64,000 bases of DNA from Burkholderia arboris (GTDB lineage: Bacteria; Pseudomonadota; Gammaproteobacteria; Burkholderiales; Burkholderiaceae), in contig NZ_CABVPX010000037.1 of NCBI RefSeq assembly GCF_902499125.1, positions 20,595 to 84,594 of the forward strand. Reading direction: 5' to 3'. Position 1 is the stretch's first letter, and each line of letters begins with the position of its first letter. This document shows positions 16,911 through 25,076 of this stretch, piece by piece. The position numbers and the translations under genes are program-made. A model generated the notes under the pieces. The model was not told where the DNA came from and searched no databases. It saw nothing but the letters and a program-made list of their open reading frames with translations.

Positions 16911-16927
16911 CCGCATCTTGCTTTTTT
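16887..16927 (+). terminator. Strong intrinsic terminator between rpoA and rplQ
   Basis: A perfect 14-bp stem, AAGATGCGGATTTT (16887-16900) / AAAATCCGCATCTT (16906-16919), with loop CCTTT, is followed by GC and six T (16922-16927). It ends the alpha unit before rplQ. Confidence 0.8.
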
Positions 16928-16999
16928 CACTACCGGCCCGTGCACCCGTCGAGGTGCGATAGAAGAGCTGGATCAAAACTTTGAATCAAGGAAACTGAA

Positions 17000-17395
17000 A
17001 TGCGCCATCGTCATGGTCTGCGGAAACTGAACCGCACGAGCAGCCACCGTCTGGCTATGCTCCGTAACATGTCCAACTCGCTGATCGAGCACGAAGTCAT
17101 CAAGACGACGCTGCCGAAGGCGAAGGAACTCCGTAAAGTCGTCGAGCCGCTGATCACGCTCGGCAAGAAGCCGTCGCTGGCAAACCGTCGCCTGGCGTTC
17201 AACCGCCTGCGCGATCGTGACTCGGTGGCGAAGCTGTTCGACGTGCTCGGTCCGCGTTTCGCGAACCGTCCGGGCGGCTACCTGCGCGTGCTGAAGTTCG
17301 GCTTCCGCGTGGGCGACAACGCACCGATGGCACTGGTCGAACTGCTCGACCGTCCGGAAGTCGACGAAACGGAAAACGTGCAAGAAGCTGAGTAA
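17000..17395 (+). CDS. rplQ: 50S ribosomal protein L17
   Basis: L17 is a 23S rRNA-binding protein next to the tunnel exit. It is 131 aa, starting MRHRHGLRKLNRTSSHRLAMLRNM, with the usual acidic C-terminal end (DRPEVDETENVQEAE). A CAAGGAAACTG ribosome site is present. It is the last gene of the ribosomal cluster; a strong terminator follows. Confidence 0.97.
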   Translation: MRHRHGLRKLNRTSSHRLAMLRNMSNSLIEHEVIKTTLPKAKELRKVVEPLITLGKKPSLANRRLAFNRLRDRDSVAKLFDVLGPRFANRPGGYLRVLKFGFRVGDNAPMALVELLDRPEVDETENVQEAE

Positions 17396-17420
17396 GCTTC
17401 CGGTACGCTGCAGTATCTGA

Positions 17421-17456
17421 AAGGGGCCGAGCAATTGCTTGGCCCTTTTTGTTTTT
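17421..17456 (+). terminator. Terminator of the ribosomal cluster (after rplQ)
   Basis: The stem AAGGGGCCGAGC / GCTTGGCCCTTT with loop AATT (about 17421-17448) contains G-U pairs and is followed by TTTGTTTTT. Confidence 0.8.
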
Positions 17457-17596
17457 GACGCGCCGGCTGCGATCGATTGTCGCAGGCCGGCGCCGGCAGT
17501 GTTGCGCGGGCTGCGCTACGATACGGGCAACCGGCGTGATCGGAGGATAGGCAATTCGCGCCGGCAGGAGCCGTTAGACCAGCCAGGAGGGCTCGG

Positions 17597-17923
17597 ATGA
17601 TAGTGGTGCTGATGCTGACGACGGTGCCGGATGCGGCGACGGCCACGGCCCTCACCGACGGCGCGCTCGATGCGCGGCTGGCCGCGTGCGTGTCGGAGCT
17701 CGGTGCGATCAAGTCGCGCTATCACTGGCAGGGCAAGGTCGAAACGGCCGACGAGATCCAGTTGCTGTTCAAGACGAGCCCCGTGCGGGCGCTCGAACTG
17801 GAGCGATTTATTCTCGCGCATCATCCTTACGAGACGCCCGAAATCGTCTCGTGGCAGACGACGGCATCGGCCGCGTATGGCCAGTGGGTGACCAGCGAAA
17901 CTCAACGTCTATTTCATGTTTAA
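17597..17923 (+). CDS. cutA: Divalent-cation tolerance protein CutA
   Basis: CutA is a small trimeric, ferredoxin-fold cytoplasmic protein linked to copper tolerance in E. coli; its biochemical role is still unclear. It is 108 aa, the usual length. Family motifs are the N-terminal VVLMLTTVPDAATATAL, the central LGAIKSRYHWQGKVE and the C-terminal HPYETPEIVSW. The ATG follows CCAGGAGGGCTCGG. It overlaps dsbD by 8 nt, and the cutA-dsbD pairing is common in proteobacteria, suggesting one operon. Confidence 0.93.
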   Translation: MIVVLMLTTVPDAATATALTDGALDARLAACVSELGAIKSRYHWQGKVETADEIQLLFKTSPVRALELERFILAHHPYETPEIVSWQTTASAAYGQWVTSETQRLFHV

Positions 17924-19766
17924 CGGTATGGCGCTTTTCGTGCGCGTGCGTGCGCTGCGGTTCCTTGCAGTCCTGTTGTCGTTCGTGTTCGTGCTGGGCG
18001 GCCTGTCCGTTGCGCGCGCGGCTGACGATTTCCTCGATCCGTCGGTTGCGTTCAAGTTCAGCGCGAGCGAATCGCCGGGACAGGTGGACATCCGCTTCAA
18101 GATCGCCAACGGCTATTACATGTACCGCGAGCGGTTCGCGTTCGCGGTGAAGAGCGGGCAGGCGACCCTCGGCGAGCCGCAATTCCCGGCCGGTCACGTG
18201 AAGTTCGACCAGACGTTCCAGAAGAACGTCGAGACCTATCGCGACGAAGTCGTCGTTCACGTGCCCGTGAAGCAGGCGGCAGGGCCGTTCGAGCTCGCGG
18301 TGACGTCGCAGGGGTGTGCGGACGAAGGGATCTGCTATCCGCCGGCCGAGCACGTCATGAAGGTCGATGGCGCCGCGCTCGGTGCAGCATCGTCGTCCGG
18401 CGGCGACACGGCCGCCGCGGGCAGCTGGTTCGACAAGGTCACAAGCGCCGATTTCGCGCAGTCGCTGCTCGAAGGGCACGGCTTCTTCACGATCGTCGCG
18501 CTGTACTTCGTCGCGGGTGTCGTGCTGAGCCTCCTGCCGTGTTCGTACCCGATGATTCCGATCGTGTCCGCGATCATCATCGGTCAGGGCACGCGTGCAA
18601 CGCACGCACGCGGCTTTGCGCTGTCGCTGACCTATGTGGTCGGCATGGCGCTGGTCTACACGGTGCTCGGCATCGCCGCCGCGCTGGTCGGCCAGAGTCT
18701 CGGCGCGTGGCTGCAGAACCCGTGGGTGCTCGGCGCGTTCGGCGTGCTGCTGACCGCGTTCGCGGTGTCGCTGATCTCGGGCAAGGACTTCGCGCTGCCG
18801 GCGCGCTGGCAGAACGGCGCGGCGGAGGCTTCGAGCGCACGTCAGGGCGGCCACTTCGCTGCGGTCGCGGCGATGGGCGCGTTGTCGGCGCTGGTTGTCG
18901 GCGCGTGCATGACGGCGCCGCTATTCGCGGTGCTCGCCTTCATCGCGCACACCGGCAATGCGTTGCTCGGTGGGGCGGCGCTGTTCGCCATGGGCCTGGG
19001 GCTCGGCGTGCCGCTGCTGGTCGTCGGCGTCGGTGCAGGGACGGTGCTGCCGCGCGCAGGTGCGTGGATGGACGGAGTGAAGGTGTTCTTCGGCATCGTG
19101 CTGCTCGCGGCCGCGCTGTGGATCGTGTGGCCGGTGCTGGCGGGCGGCCTGAAGATGGTGCTCGCCGCGTTGTGGCTGCTGATCGCGGCCGCGGCGCTCG
19201 GCCTGTTCACGCCGAATGCCGGCGCCGCATCGATCTGGCGCCGCCTGGGCCGTGGCGTGGGCGCCGCGCTCGCGATCTGGGCTGCGACACTGCTCGTCGG
19301 CCTCGCCGCGGGCTCCACCGATCCCGTGAAGCCGCTGGCCGTGCTGGCGGCGCGCACGGTGGCATCCGGCGGGGCCGCGACGGCCGGCGCGGCCGCCGCG
19401 CAGGACGGTCCCGCGTTCGCATCGGTGCGTTCCAGCGGCGAGCTCGACGCGCTGCTGAAGACGTCGGGCCAGCCCGTGATGCTCGACTTCTACGCCGACT
19501 GGTGCGTGAGCTGCAAGGAGATGGAGCATCTGACGTTCACCGACGCGCGCGTGCAGGCGCGGCTCGCACAGCTCCACCTCGTGCGCGCGGACGTCACCGC
19601 GAACAACCCGGACGATCAGGCGCTGCTCAAGCGCTTCAACCTGTTCGGGCCGCCGGGCATCATCTTCTTCGATCGCAGCGGTAACGAGATCGGGCGCGTG
19701 GTCGGTTATCAGGCGGCCGAGACGTTCCTGCGCAGCCTCGATCGGGCCGCTGTCCCGACGGTATGA
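17916..19766 (+). CDS. dsbD: Thiol:disulfide interchange protein DsbD
   Basis: DsbD carries electrons from cytoplasmic thioredoxin across the inner membrane to periplasmic DsbC, DsbG and the cytochrome c maturation thioredoxins. It is 616 aa with all three modules. After a signal peptide (cleavage near SVARA/ADD) comes the alpha domain with the pair CADEGIC. The beta domain has about eight helices with LPCSYP and GACMTAP cysteines. The C-terminal thioredoxin-like gamma domain has the active site WCVSC. The first ATG (17916) overlaps cutA; an ATG at 17928 is equally possible. It supports the ResB/CcsB system encoded 3 kb downstream. Confidence 0.95.
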   Translation: MFNGMALFVRVRALRFLAVLLSFVFVLGGLSVARAADDFLDPSVAFKFSASESPGQVDIRFKIANGYYMYRERFAFAVKSGQATLGEPQFPAGHVKFDQTFQKNVETYRDEVVVHVPVKQAAGPFELAVTSQGCADEGICYPPAEHVMKVDGAALGAASSSGGDTAAAGSWFDKVTSADFAQSLLEGHGFFTIVALYFVAGVVLSLLPCSYPMIPIVSAIIIGQGTRATHARGFALSLTYVVGMALVYTVLGIAAALVGQSLGAWLQNPWVLGAFGVLLTAFAVSLISGKDFALPARWQNGAAEASSARQGGHFAAVAAMGALSALVVGACMTAPLFAVLAFIAHTGNALLGGAALFAMGLGLGVPLLVVGVGAGTVLPRAGAWMDGVKVFFGIVLLAAALWIVWPVLAGGLKMVLAALWLLIAAAALGLFTPNAGAASIWRRLGRGVGAALAIWAATLLVGLAAGSTDPVKPLAVLAARTVASGGAATAGAAAAQDGPAFASVRSSGELDALLKTSGQPVMLDFYADWCVSCKEMEHLTFTDARVQARLAQLHLVRADVTANNPDDQALLKRFNLFGPPGIIFFDRSGNEIGRVVGYQAAETFLRSLDRAAVPTV

Positions 19767-19810
19767 CGAACCGGGACGCTCGATACGGCTGCCGCCTCGA
19801 TCGGCGGTAA

Positions 19811-19850
19811 GCAAAAAAACGGCGGAACACCGAAGTGTCCCGCCGTTTTG
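19811..19850. terminator. Bidirectional terminator between dsbD and hemB
   Basis: GCAAAA...TTTTGC outer arms and the core AAAACGGCGG (19816-19825) / CCGCCGTTTT (19840-19849), with one internal mismatch and loop CGAA. T-runs exist on both strands, so it can end the convergent dsbD and hemB transcripts. Confidence 0.8.
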
Positions 19851-19873
19851 CATCGTGCCAGCCGGCGCAGCGC

Positions 19874-20872
19874 TCAGCGCTGCGCTTTCAGCAGGCGCGC
19901 CGCATCGAGCGCGAAGTACGTGAGCACGCCGTCGGCGCCCGCCCGCTTGAACGCGAGCAGCGATTCGAGCACGACCTTGTCGTGGTCGAGCCAGCCGTTC
20001 ATTGCGGCCGCCTTCAGCATCGCGTATTCGCCGCTTACCTGGTACACGTAGGTCGGGAAGCGGAACTCGTCCTTCACGCGGCGCACGATGTCGAGATACG
20101 GCATGCCGGGCTTGACCATCACCATGTCGGCGCCTTCGTCGATGTCGAGGCGCACTTCGCGCAGCGCCTCGTCGCTGTTCGCCGGATCCATCTGGTAGGT
20201 CATCTTGTTGCCCTTGCCCAGGTTGGATGCCGAGCCGACCGCGTCGCGGAACGGGCCGTAGAACGCCGATGCGAACTTCGCCGAATAGGCCATGATCCGC
20301 GTGTGGATGTGACCGTCGCTTTCCAGCATTTCACGGATCGCGCCGATGCGGCCGTCCATCATGTCCGACGGCGCGACGATGTCGACGCCGGCTTCAGCTT
20401 GCGCGCGTGCCTGATCGATCAGGATCTCGATCGTGTCGTCGTTGATCACGTAGCCGTTTTCGTCGAGCACGCCGTCCTGGCCGTGGCTCGTGTACGGGTC
20501 GAGCGCGACGTCGGTCAGCACGCCGAGCTCGGGGAAGCGCTTCTTCAGCTCGCGCACCGCGCGCGGAATCAGGCCGTCCGGGTTGGCTGCCTCGCGGCCG
20601 TCGGGCGTCTTCACCGACGGGTCGATGGCCGGGAACAGCGACAGCACGGGCACGCCGAGTTCGACGCATTGTTCGGCGACGTGCATCAGCAGATCGACGG
20701 ATACGCGCTCGACGCCGGGCATCGACGGCACCGGCTGCCGTTCGTTGGTGCCTTCGACGACGAACACCGGGTAGATCAGGTCGTCGGTGGTCAGGCGGTT
20801 TTCGCGCATCAGGCGGCGGGAGAAGTCGTCGCGGCGCATCCGGCGCGGACGATGAAGCGGATGGAAGCTCAT
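19874..20872 (-). CDS. hemB: Porphobilinogen synthase (delta-aminolevulinate dehydratase), magnesium type
   Basis: HemB condenses two 5-aminolevulinate molecules into porphobilinogen in haem and sirohaem synthesis. It is 332 aa, the usual length. Both active-site lysines are visible, in AYSAKFASAFYGPFRDAVGSA and MVMVKPGMPYLD. The metal loop reads DVALDPYTSHGQDG: Cys residues of the zinc-type enzyme (DVCLCEYTSHGHCG) are replaced by Ala/Asp, as in the Mg-dependent Pseudomonas enzyme. So it probably needs Mg2+ rather than Zn2+ (inference from the motif). It lies next to other haem/cytochrome genes. Confidence 0.96.
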   Translation of the reverse strand: MSFHPLHRPRRMRRDDFSRRLMRENRLTTDDLIYPVFVVEGTNERQPVPSMPGVERVSVDLLMHVAEQCVELGVPVLSLFPAIDPSVKTPDGREAANPDGLIPRAVRELKKRFPELGVLTDVALDPYTSHGQDGVLDENGYVINDDTIEILIDQARAQAEAGVDIVAPSDMMDGRIGAIREMLESDGHIHTRIMAYSAKFASAFYGPFRDAVGSASNLGKGNKMTYQMDPANSDEALREVRLDIDEGADMVMVKPGMPYLDIVRRVKDEFRFPTYVYQVSGEYAMLKAAAMNGWLDHDKVVLESLLAFKRAGADGVLTYFALDAARLLKAQR

Positions 20873-20955
20873 GGGCGATTGGGCAGAAATCAGGGCGGTA
20901 AGGACCTTACGGAACCCTTAGGTGATTTTTGGGAGCGTTGGTATATGATAGCGAT

Positions 20956-21060
20956 CGAGCGGCACGCGTAGCGTGCAGCTCCCCGCTTCTCCTCCCTGAG
21001 CGGGTGCCTGTCGTTTTTCGATTAGGCTGTTTGACCCGCCGTTTAACGGCGGGTTTTTTT
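20956..21060 (+). ncRNA. Candidate small regulatory RNA with CU-rich loop and intrinsic terminator
   Basis: The stretch lies between hemB and engB, both on the other strand, so its + strand terminator serves no known gene. A possible -10 TATGAT is at 20944-20949. The RNA would form four hairpins. (1) GAGC-GCACGC / GCGTGC-GCTC (20957-20981). (2) CCCGCT (20982-20987) / AGCGGG (20999-21004), with the 11-nt loop TCTCCTCCCTG complementary to Shine-Dalgarno sequences. (3) GCCT (21006-21009) / AGGC (21024-21027), with an inner TCG/CGA stem and a T5 loop. (4) The terminator CCCGCCG / CGGCGGG (21035-21053) plus seven T. No protein reading frame fits. It does not resemble 6S, SRP or tmRNA. The promoter is weak by eye. 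Confidence 0.55.
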
Positions 21061-21126
21061 ATGAGCCGGCCGAATCCGCAGGCGCCGTCAGGAGCGCGCC
21101 GCCGATCCCGGCCGCGCGTTGCCCGA

Positions 21127-21786
21127 TCATTGTGCTACAGGCTCGCTTTTTTCGTCGGCGACCGACGGCCGCAGCCAGCTCTCGATCAGCGCGTGCGCTT
21201 CGTCGAGCCCCGTGCGCTTCAGCGCGGAGAACAGCTGGACCGTCAGCTTGCCCTGGACGCCCTGGTCGCGATACGCATCGAGCCCCTTTTGCGTGGTCCG
21301 CAGCGCATTGATGCTTTCCTGGCGCGTCAATTTGTCGCACTTGGTCAGCAGCGTGTGGATCGGCTTGCCGGTCGGCGCGAACCACTCGATCATGCGGCGA
21401 TCGAGGTCGGTCAGCGGACGGCGCGAATCCATCATCAGGATCAGGCCGCAGAGCTGCGAACGCGTCGCGAGGTAGGACGACAGCAGCATCTCCCAGTGCG
21501 CCTTGGCGGCACCGGGCACTTCCGCGTAGCCGTAGCCGGGCAGGTCGACGAGGTTCGCGACGGGCTCGGCGGCCGGGCCGACGGAGAAGTAGTTGATATG
21601 CTGCGTGCGGCCGGGCGTCTTCGACGCGAAGGCCAGCCGCTTCTGGTTGCACAGCACGTTGATCGCCGTCGACTTGCCGGCATTCGAGCGGCCCGCGAAC
21701 GCGATTTCCGGCTGGACCGTCGGCGGCAGGTCGCGCAGATGGTTGACGGTCGTGTAGAAGCGGGCTTGATGGAGCAAAAAGGCCAT
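21127..21786 (-). CDS. engB: Ribosome biogenesis GTPase EngB (YsxC/YihA)
   Basis: EngB is a TRAFAC-class GTPase needed for late 50S assembly. It is 219 aa. G motifs are visible: G1 GRSNAGKST (about 32-40), G3 DLPGYGYAEVP, G4 TKCD and a G5-like SALKRTG. It starts at ATG 21786, facing the cytochrome c4 gene across a 214-nt divergent region with a 12-bp palindrome. The engB-hemB neighbourhood is on the - strand, with the sRNA candidate in between. Confidence 0.96.
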   Translation of the reverse strand: MAFLLHQARFYTTVNHLRDLPPTVQPEIAFAGRSNAGKSTAINVLCNQKRLAFASKTPGRTQHINYFSVGPAAEPVANLVDLPGYGYAEVPGAAKAHWEMLLSSYLATRSQLCGLILMMDSRRPLTDLDRRMIEWFAPTGKPIHTLLTKCDKLTRQESINALRTTQKGLDAYRDQGVQGKLTVQLFSALKRTGLDEAHALIESWLRPSVADEKSEPVAQ

Positions 21787-21865
21787 GGGAACCGGAAGGA
21801 CGGGCGGCGCGAGCCGCTTGGTGGAGGCGGGGTAGCCCCGATAGGCGCGGGAGCTTTCAACACGA

Positions 21866-21877
21866 TATTGTACAATA
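21866..21877. promoter_or_regulatory. 12-bp perfect palindrome in the engB/cytochrome c4 divergent region
   Basis: TATTGTACAATA reads the same on both strands and contains a -10-like TACAAT in each direction. It lies 80 nt from the engB start and 123 nt from the cytochrome start. It may be an operator or a shared promoter core; no -35 of good quality is visible on either side. Confidence 0.35.
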
Positions 21878-22000
21878 CGGCGGTTTTACCAAAGGCCACC
21901 TGGCGCCTGCCTCGCGCTTTTATGTGGCTTCTGCGGTAGACTGGTCGCCGTCGTTTTTTGCAGAACCTCAAATTCCCACAAGACGAAACAGGGTGTGCGA

Positions 22001-22654
22001 ATGAATCGACTGTGCAAGTCTCTGATGGTGCTTCAGGTTGCAGCAGGGTTCGTAGGTTTCGTAGCGGAGGCAAACGCGGCAGATGCGGCCAAGCCGGATC
22101 TCGACCGCGGCAAGGCGATTGCCGGGCAGGTCTGCGCGTCGTGTCACGGCGCCGACGGCAATAGCGCGTCGGGCAGTTTCCCGAAGCTTGCCGGCCAGCA
22201 TCCCGAATATCTGGTCAAGCAGTTGAACGACTTCAAGGCGCAGCCGGGCGCGAAGGGGCCGGTGCGTAACAACGCGGTGATGGTCGGCTTCGCGAGCGCG
22301 TTGAGCGCGGACGACATGCGCAACGTCGCCGCGTACTACGGGTCGCAGACGACGAAGCTCGGTACCGCACGCGATGCGGCGACCGTGCCGGTCGGCCAGA
22401 AGATCTATCGCGGCGGCATCGCGGAGAAGGGCGTACCTGCCTGCGCGAGCTGCCACGGGCCGACGGGCCAGGGGATGCCGATCCAGTATCCGCGCCTGTC
22501 GGGGCAGTGGGCCGATTACACGGTCGCGCAGTTGACCGCGTTCCAGCAGGGTGCCGGCGCGCGTAACAACAACGAGGCGATGCATCAGATCGCCACGCGC
22601 CTGTCGGACAACGAGATCAAGGCCGTCGCGGATTACATCGCGGGCCTGCGTTGA
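22001..22654 (+). CDS. Dihaem cytochrome c4
   Basis: A periplasmic dihaem electron carrier, usually donating electrons to terminal oxidases. It is 217 aa from ATG 22001; a GTG two codons upstream is in frame. A signal peptide (MNRLCKSLMVLQVAAGFVGFVAEANA) is followed by two homologous class I cytochrome domains. Each has a haem site: CASCHGADG (Cys45, Cys48, His49) and CASCHGPTG (about 145-153). Methionine ligands are likely in the NNAVMVGFA and NNNEAMHQIA segments. It lies directly upstream of resB-ccsB, the machinery that attaches its haem. Confidence 0.93.
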   Translation: MNRLCKSLMVLQVAAGFVGFVAEANAADAAKPDLDRGKAIAGQVCASCHGADGNSASGSFPKLAGQHPEYLVKQLNDFKAQPGAKGPVRNNAVMVGFASALSADDMRNVAAYYGSQTTKLGTARDAATVPVGQKIYRGGIAEKGVPACASCHGPTGQGMPIQYPRLSGQWADYTVAQLTAFQQGAGARNNNEAMHQIATRLSDNEIKAVADYIAGLR

Positions 22655-22713
22655 CCGGTCGGTCGCGAATGGAATGACCGGTCGCCCGAAGGGCGGCCGG
22701 AGTCAGAACAAGA

Positions 22714-22757
22714 AAAGGGTGGGGCGCCGCACCGTTGCGGCCGCCTTGCCCTTTTTT
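22714..22757 (+). terminator. Intrinsic terminator after the cytochrome c4 gene
   Basis: A 13-bp stem with three G-U pairs, AAAGGGTGGGGCG (22714-22726) / CGCCTTGCCCTTT (22742-22754), continues into a six-T run ending at 22757. Confidence 0.7.
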
Positions 22758-22792
22758 GTTGGCACTCGCCGGGCCGTCCCGAGCGTGCCGAT

Positions 22793-22832
22793 CGCCCCCT
22801 TGGGGGCAGCGAACATAGTGAACGTGGGGGCT
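22793..22832. repeat. Beta-proteobacterial intergenic repeat-like element
   Basis: GCCCCC (22794-22799) TT GGGGGC (22802-22807) forms a perfect hairpin, and a second GGGGGC lies at 22826-22831 after CAGCGAACATAGTGAACGT. The pattern CCCCCTTGGGGGCAGCGA...GTGGGGGCT resembles a repeat scattered between genes in Bordetella and Burkholderia genomes (from memory, not searched). It lies 25 nt before the resB start. Confidence 0.5.
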
Positions 22833-22855
22833 GTTTCCCCTGAGTCGGAGTTTGA

Positions 22856-25072
22856 ATGAGCGTTACCACGTCGGGGTTGCAGTCGAAGTCGGGTCAGGGT
22901 GCGTCGAAACGCGCGGTCGAGCTGTTGAGCTCGATGCGCTTCGCGATTGCGCTGCTGGTGGTGTTGTCGATCGCGAGCATCATCGGCACGGTCCTGACCC
23001 AGGACGATCCGTATCCGAACTACGTGAACCAGTTCGGGCCGTTCTGGGCGGACATCTTCCGCTCGCTCGGCCTGTACAACGTGTACAGCGCGTGGTGGTT
23101 CATGCTGATCCTGATCTTCCTCGTCACGTCGATCTCGCTGTGCGTGATCCGCAACGCGCCGAAGATGCTCGCCGACGCGAAGAGCTGGAAGGACAAGGTC
23201 CGCGAAGGCAGCCTGCGCGCGTTCCATCACAAGGCCGAGTACACGGCATCCGGTACGCGCCCGACCGTCGCGGCCACGCTCGCCACGTTCGTCACCAAGG
23301 CCGGCTACAAGCACGTCGTGCGTGAAACCGACGGCGCGACGCTGATCTCCGCGAAACGCGGCGCGATGACCAAGTGGGGCTATATCTCTGCGCACCTCGC
23401 GATCGTCGTGATCTGTATCGGCGGCCTGCTCGACAGCAACCTGCCGATCAAATTCCAGATGTGGATGTTCGGCAAGAGCCCGGTCAACACGAGCGCGACG
23501 ATCAGCGAGATCTCGCCCGACCATCGCCTGTCCGCGTCGAACCCGACGTTCCGCGGCTACGCGTGGGTGCCCGAGGGCCAGTTCGTATCGACCGCGATCC
23601 TGAACCAGCCGAGCGGCTCGCTGATTCAGGACCTGCCGTTCTCGATCCAGCTCAACAAGTTCATCGTCGACTACTACACGACGGGCATGCCGAAGCTGTT
23701 CGCGAGCGACATCGTCGTGATCGATCGCGAGACCGGCCAGAAGATTCCGGCGCGCGTCGAGGTCAACAAGCCGTTCACGTACAAGGGCGTGTCGATCTAC
23801 CAGTCGAGCTTCCAGGACGGCGGCTCGCAGATGCAGATGACGGCCTACCCGATGACGGGCGGCAATGCGACGACCGTCCCCGTGAAGGGCACGATCGGCA
23901 GTTCGGCGCCGCTGCAGGTGCCGGGCGCCGACGGCGACACGATCGAGTTCTCCGATTTCCGCGCGATCAACGTCGAGAACATGGCCGACGCGAGCGGCAA
24001 GCTGGACGTGCGCGGTGTCGCGACGACGAGCTCGCTGAAGGAAGTGTTCGACGAGCGGCTCGGCTCGGGCGCGAAGACGTCGAAGCCGACGCAGCTCCAC
24101 AACATCGGCCCGTCGGTGCAGTACAAGATCCGCGGCAAGGACGGCCAGGCGCGCGAGTTCAACAACTACATGCTGCCCGTCGACATGAACGGCGAGCGCG
24201 TGTTCCTCGCCGGTGTGCGCGCGAGCCCGAACGATCCGTTCCGTTACATGCGGATCCCGGCCGACAGCCAGGATTCGATCGGCGAATGGATGCGCCTGCG
24301 CGCCGCGCTGGAGGATCCGGCCGTGCGTGCCGAGGCCGCCGCGCGCTTCGCACAGCGTTCGCTGCCGGGCACCGACGCATCGCTGCGCGGCCGCCTGCAG
24401 GACAGCGCATCGAAGGTGCTGACCCTTTTTGCCGCGAGCGACGACAGCGTCGGCCGCGGCGCCGACGGCCAGCCGGTCGGCGGCTTCCAGGCGGTGGCGA
24501 CGTTCATCGACCGCTCGGTGCCGAAGGCCGAGCAGGAGAAGGCGGCAAGCCTGCTGCTGCGCATGCTCGAAGGCTCGATGTGGGAGGTCTGGCAGATCGC
24601 GCGCGAGCGCGCCGGCGAGCCGGCCGCCCAGCAGGGCACCGAGACGATCCGCTTCGTGCAGAACGCGATCAACGCGCTATCCGACAGCTTTTTGTATGGA
24701 TCGCCGGTCTATTTGCAGCTTGATTCATTCAAGCAGGTGCAAGCTTCGGTATTTCAGTTGACGCGCGCACCCGGCAAGAATCTGGTGTATCTTGGCAGCC
24801 TGCTGCTGGTCGCCGGCATCTTCTCGATGTTCTACGTGCGCGAGCGGCGCCTCTGGTTCTGGCTGAAGGATGCCGGTTCGGGCGTCGATGTGGTGATGGC
24901 AATGTCCACGGCCCGCAAGACCTTCGATTTCGAGAAAGAATTCGTGCAGACGCGCGACGCGGCCGGTGTCGCCTTGCGCGCCGCACCTCGCGACGCCGCG
25001 CCCACCGGTGCGGCTTCGACGGCCCGCCCGCCTGCCGGCAGCGGTTCCGATTCCGAGAATTCCACCCGGTAA
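22856..25072 (+). CDS. resB: Cytochrome c biogenesis protein ResB (Ccs1)
   Basis: With CcsB it forms the system II haem exporter and cytochrome c synthase of the inner membrane. It is 738 aa, typical of beta-proteobacterial ResB. Membrane helices are at about 28-48 (FAIALLVVLSIASIIGTVL), about 82-100 (WWFMLILIFLVTSISLCVI) and about 170-190 (ISAHLAIVVICIGGLLDSNL). A large periplasmic domain follows, then a last helix near residue 640 (LVYLGSLLLVAGIFSMFYV). The His in the third helix (SAHLAIV) is a likely haem ligand. The stop is 4 nt before ccsB, so the two are co-translated. Confidence 0.94.
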   Translation: MSVTTSGLQSKSGQGASKRAVELLSSMRFAIALLVVLSIASIIGTVLTQDDPYPNYVNQFGPFWADIFRSLGLYNVYSAWWFMLILIFLVTSISLCVIRNAPKMLADAKSWKDKVREGSLRAFHHKAEYTASGTRPTVAATLATFVTKAGYKHVVRETDGATLISAKRGAMTKWGYISAHLAIVVICIGGLLDSNLPIKFQMWMFGKSPVNTSATISEISPDHRLSASNPTFRGYAWVPEGQFVSTAILNQPSGSLIQDLPFSIQLNKFIVDYYTTGMPKLFASDIVVIDRETGQKIPARVEVNKPFTYKGVSIYQSSFQDGGSQMQMTAYPMTGGNATTVPVKGTIGSSAPLQVPGADGDTIEFSDFRAINVENMADASGKLDVRGVATTSSLKEVFDERLGSGAKTSKPTQLHNIGPSVQYKIRGKDGQAREFNNYMLPVDMNGERVFLAGVRASPNDPFRYMRIPADSQDSIGEWMRLRAALEDPAVRAEAAARFAQRSLPGTDASLRGRLQDSASKVLTLFAASDDSVGRGADGQPVGGFQAVATFIDRSVPKAEQEKAASLLLRMLEGSMWEVWQIARERAGEPAAQQGTETIRFVQNAINALSDSFLYGSPVYLQLDSFKQVQASVFQLTRAPGKNLVYLGSLLLVAGIFSMFYVRERRLWFWLKDAGSGVDVVMAMSTARKTFDFEKEFVQTRDAAGVALRAAPRDAAPTGAASTARPPAGSGSDSENSTR

Positions 25073-25076
25073 CATC

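Noticed and set aside
20956..21060. 6S RNA or SRP RNA
   Set aside because: Too short for 6S (about 180 nt), without its long closing stem and central bubble, and without the conserved SRP loop.
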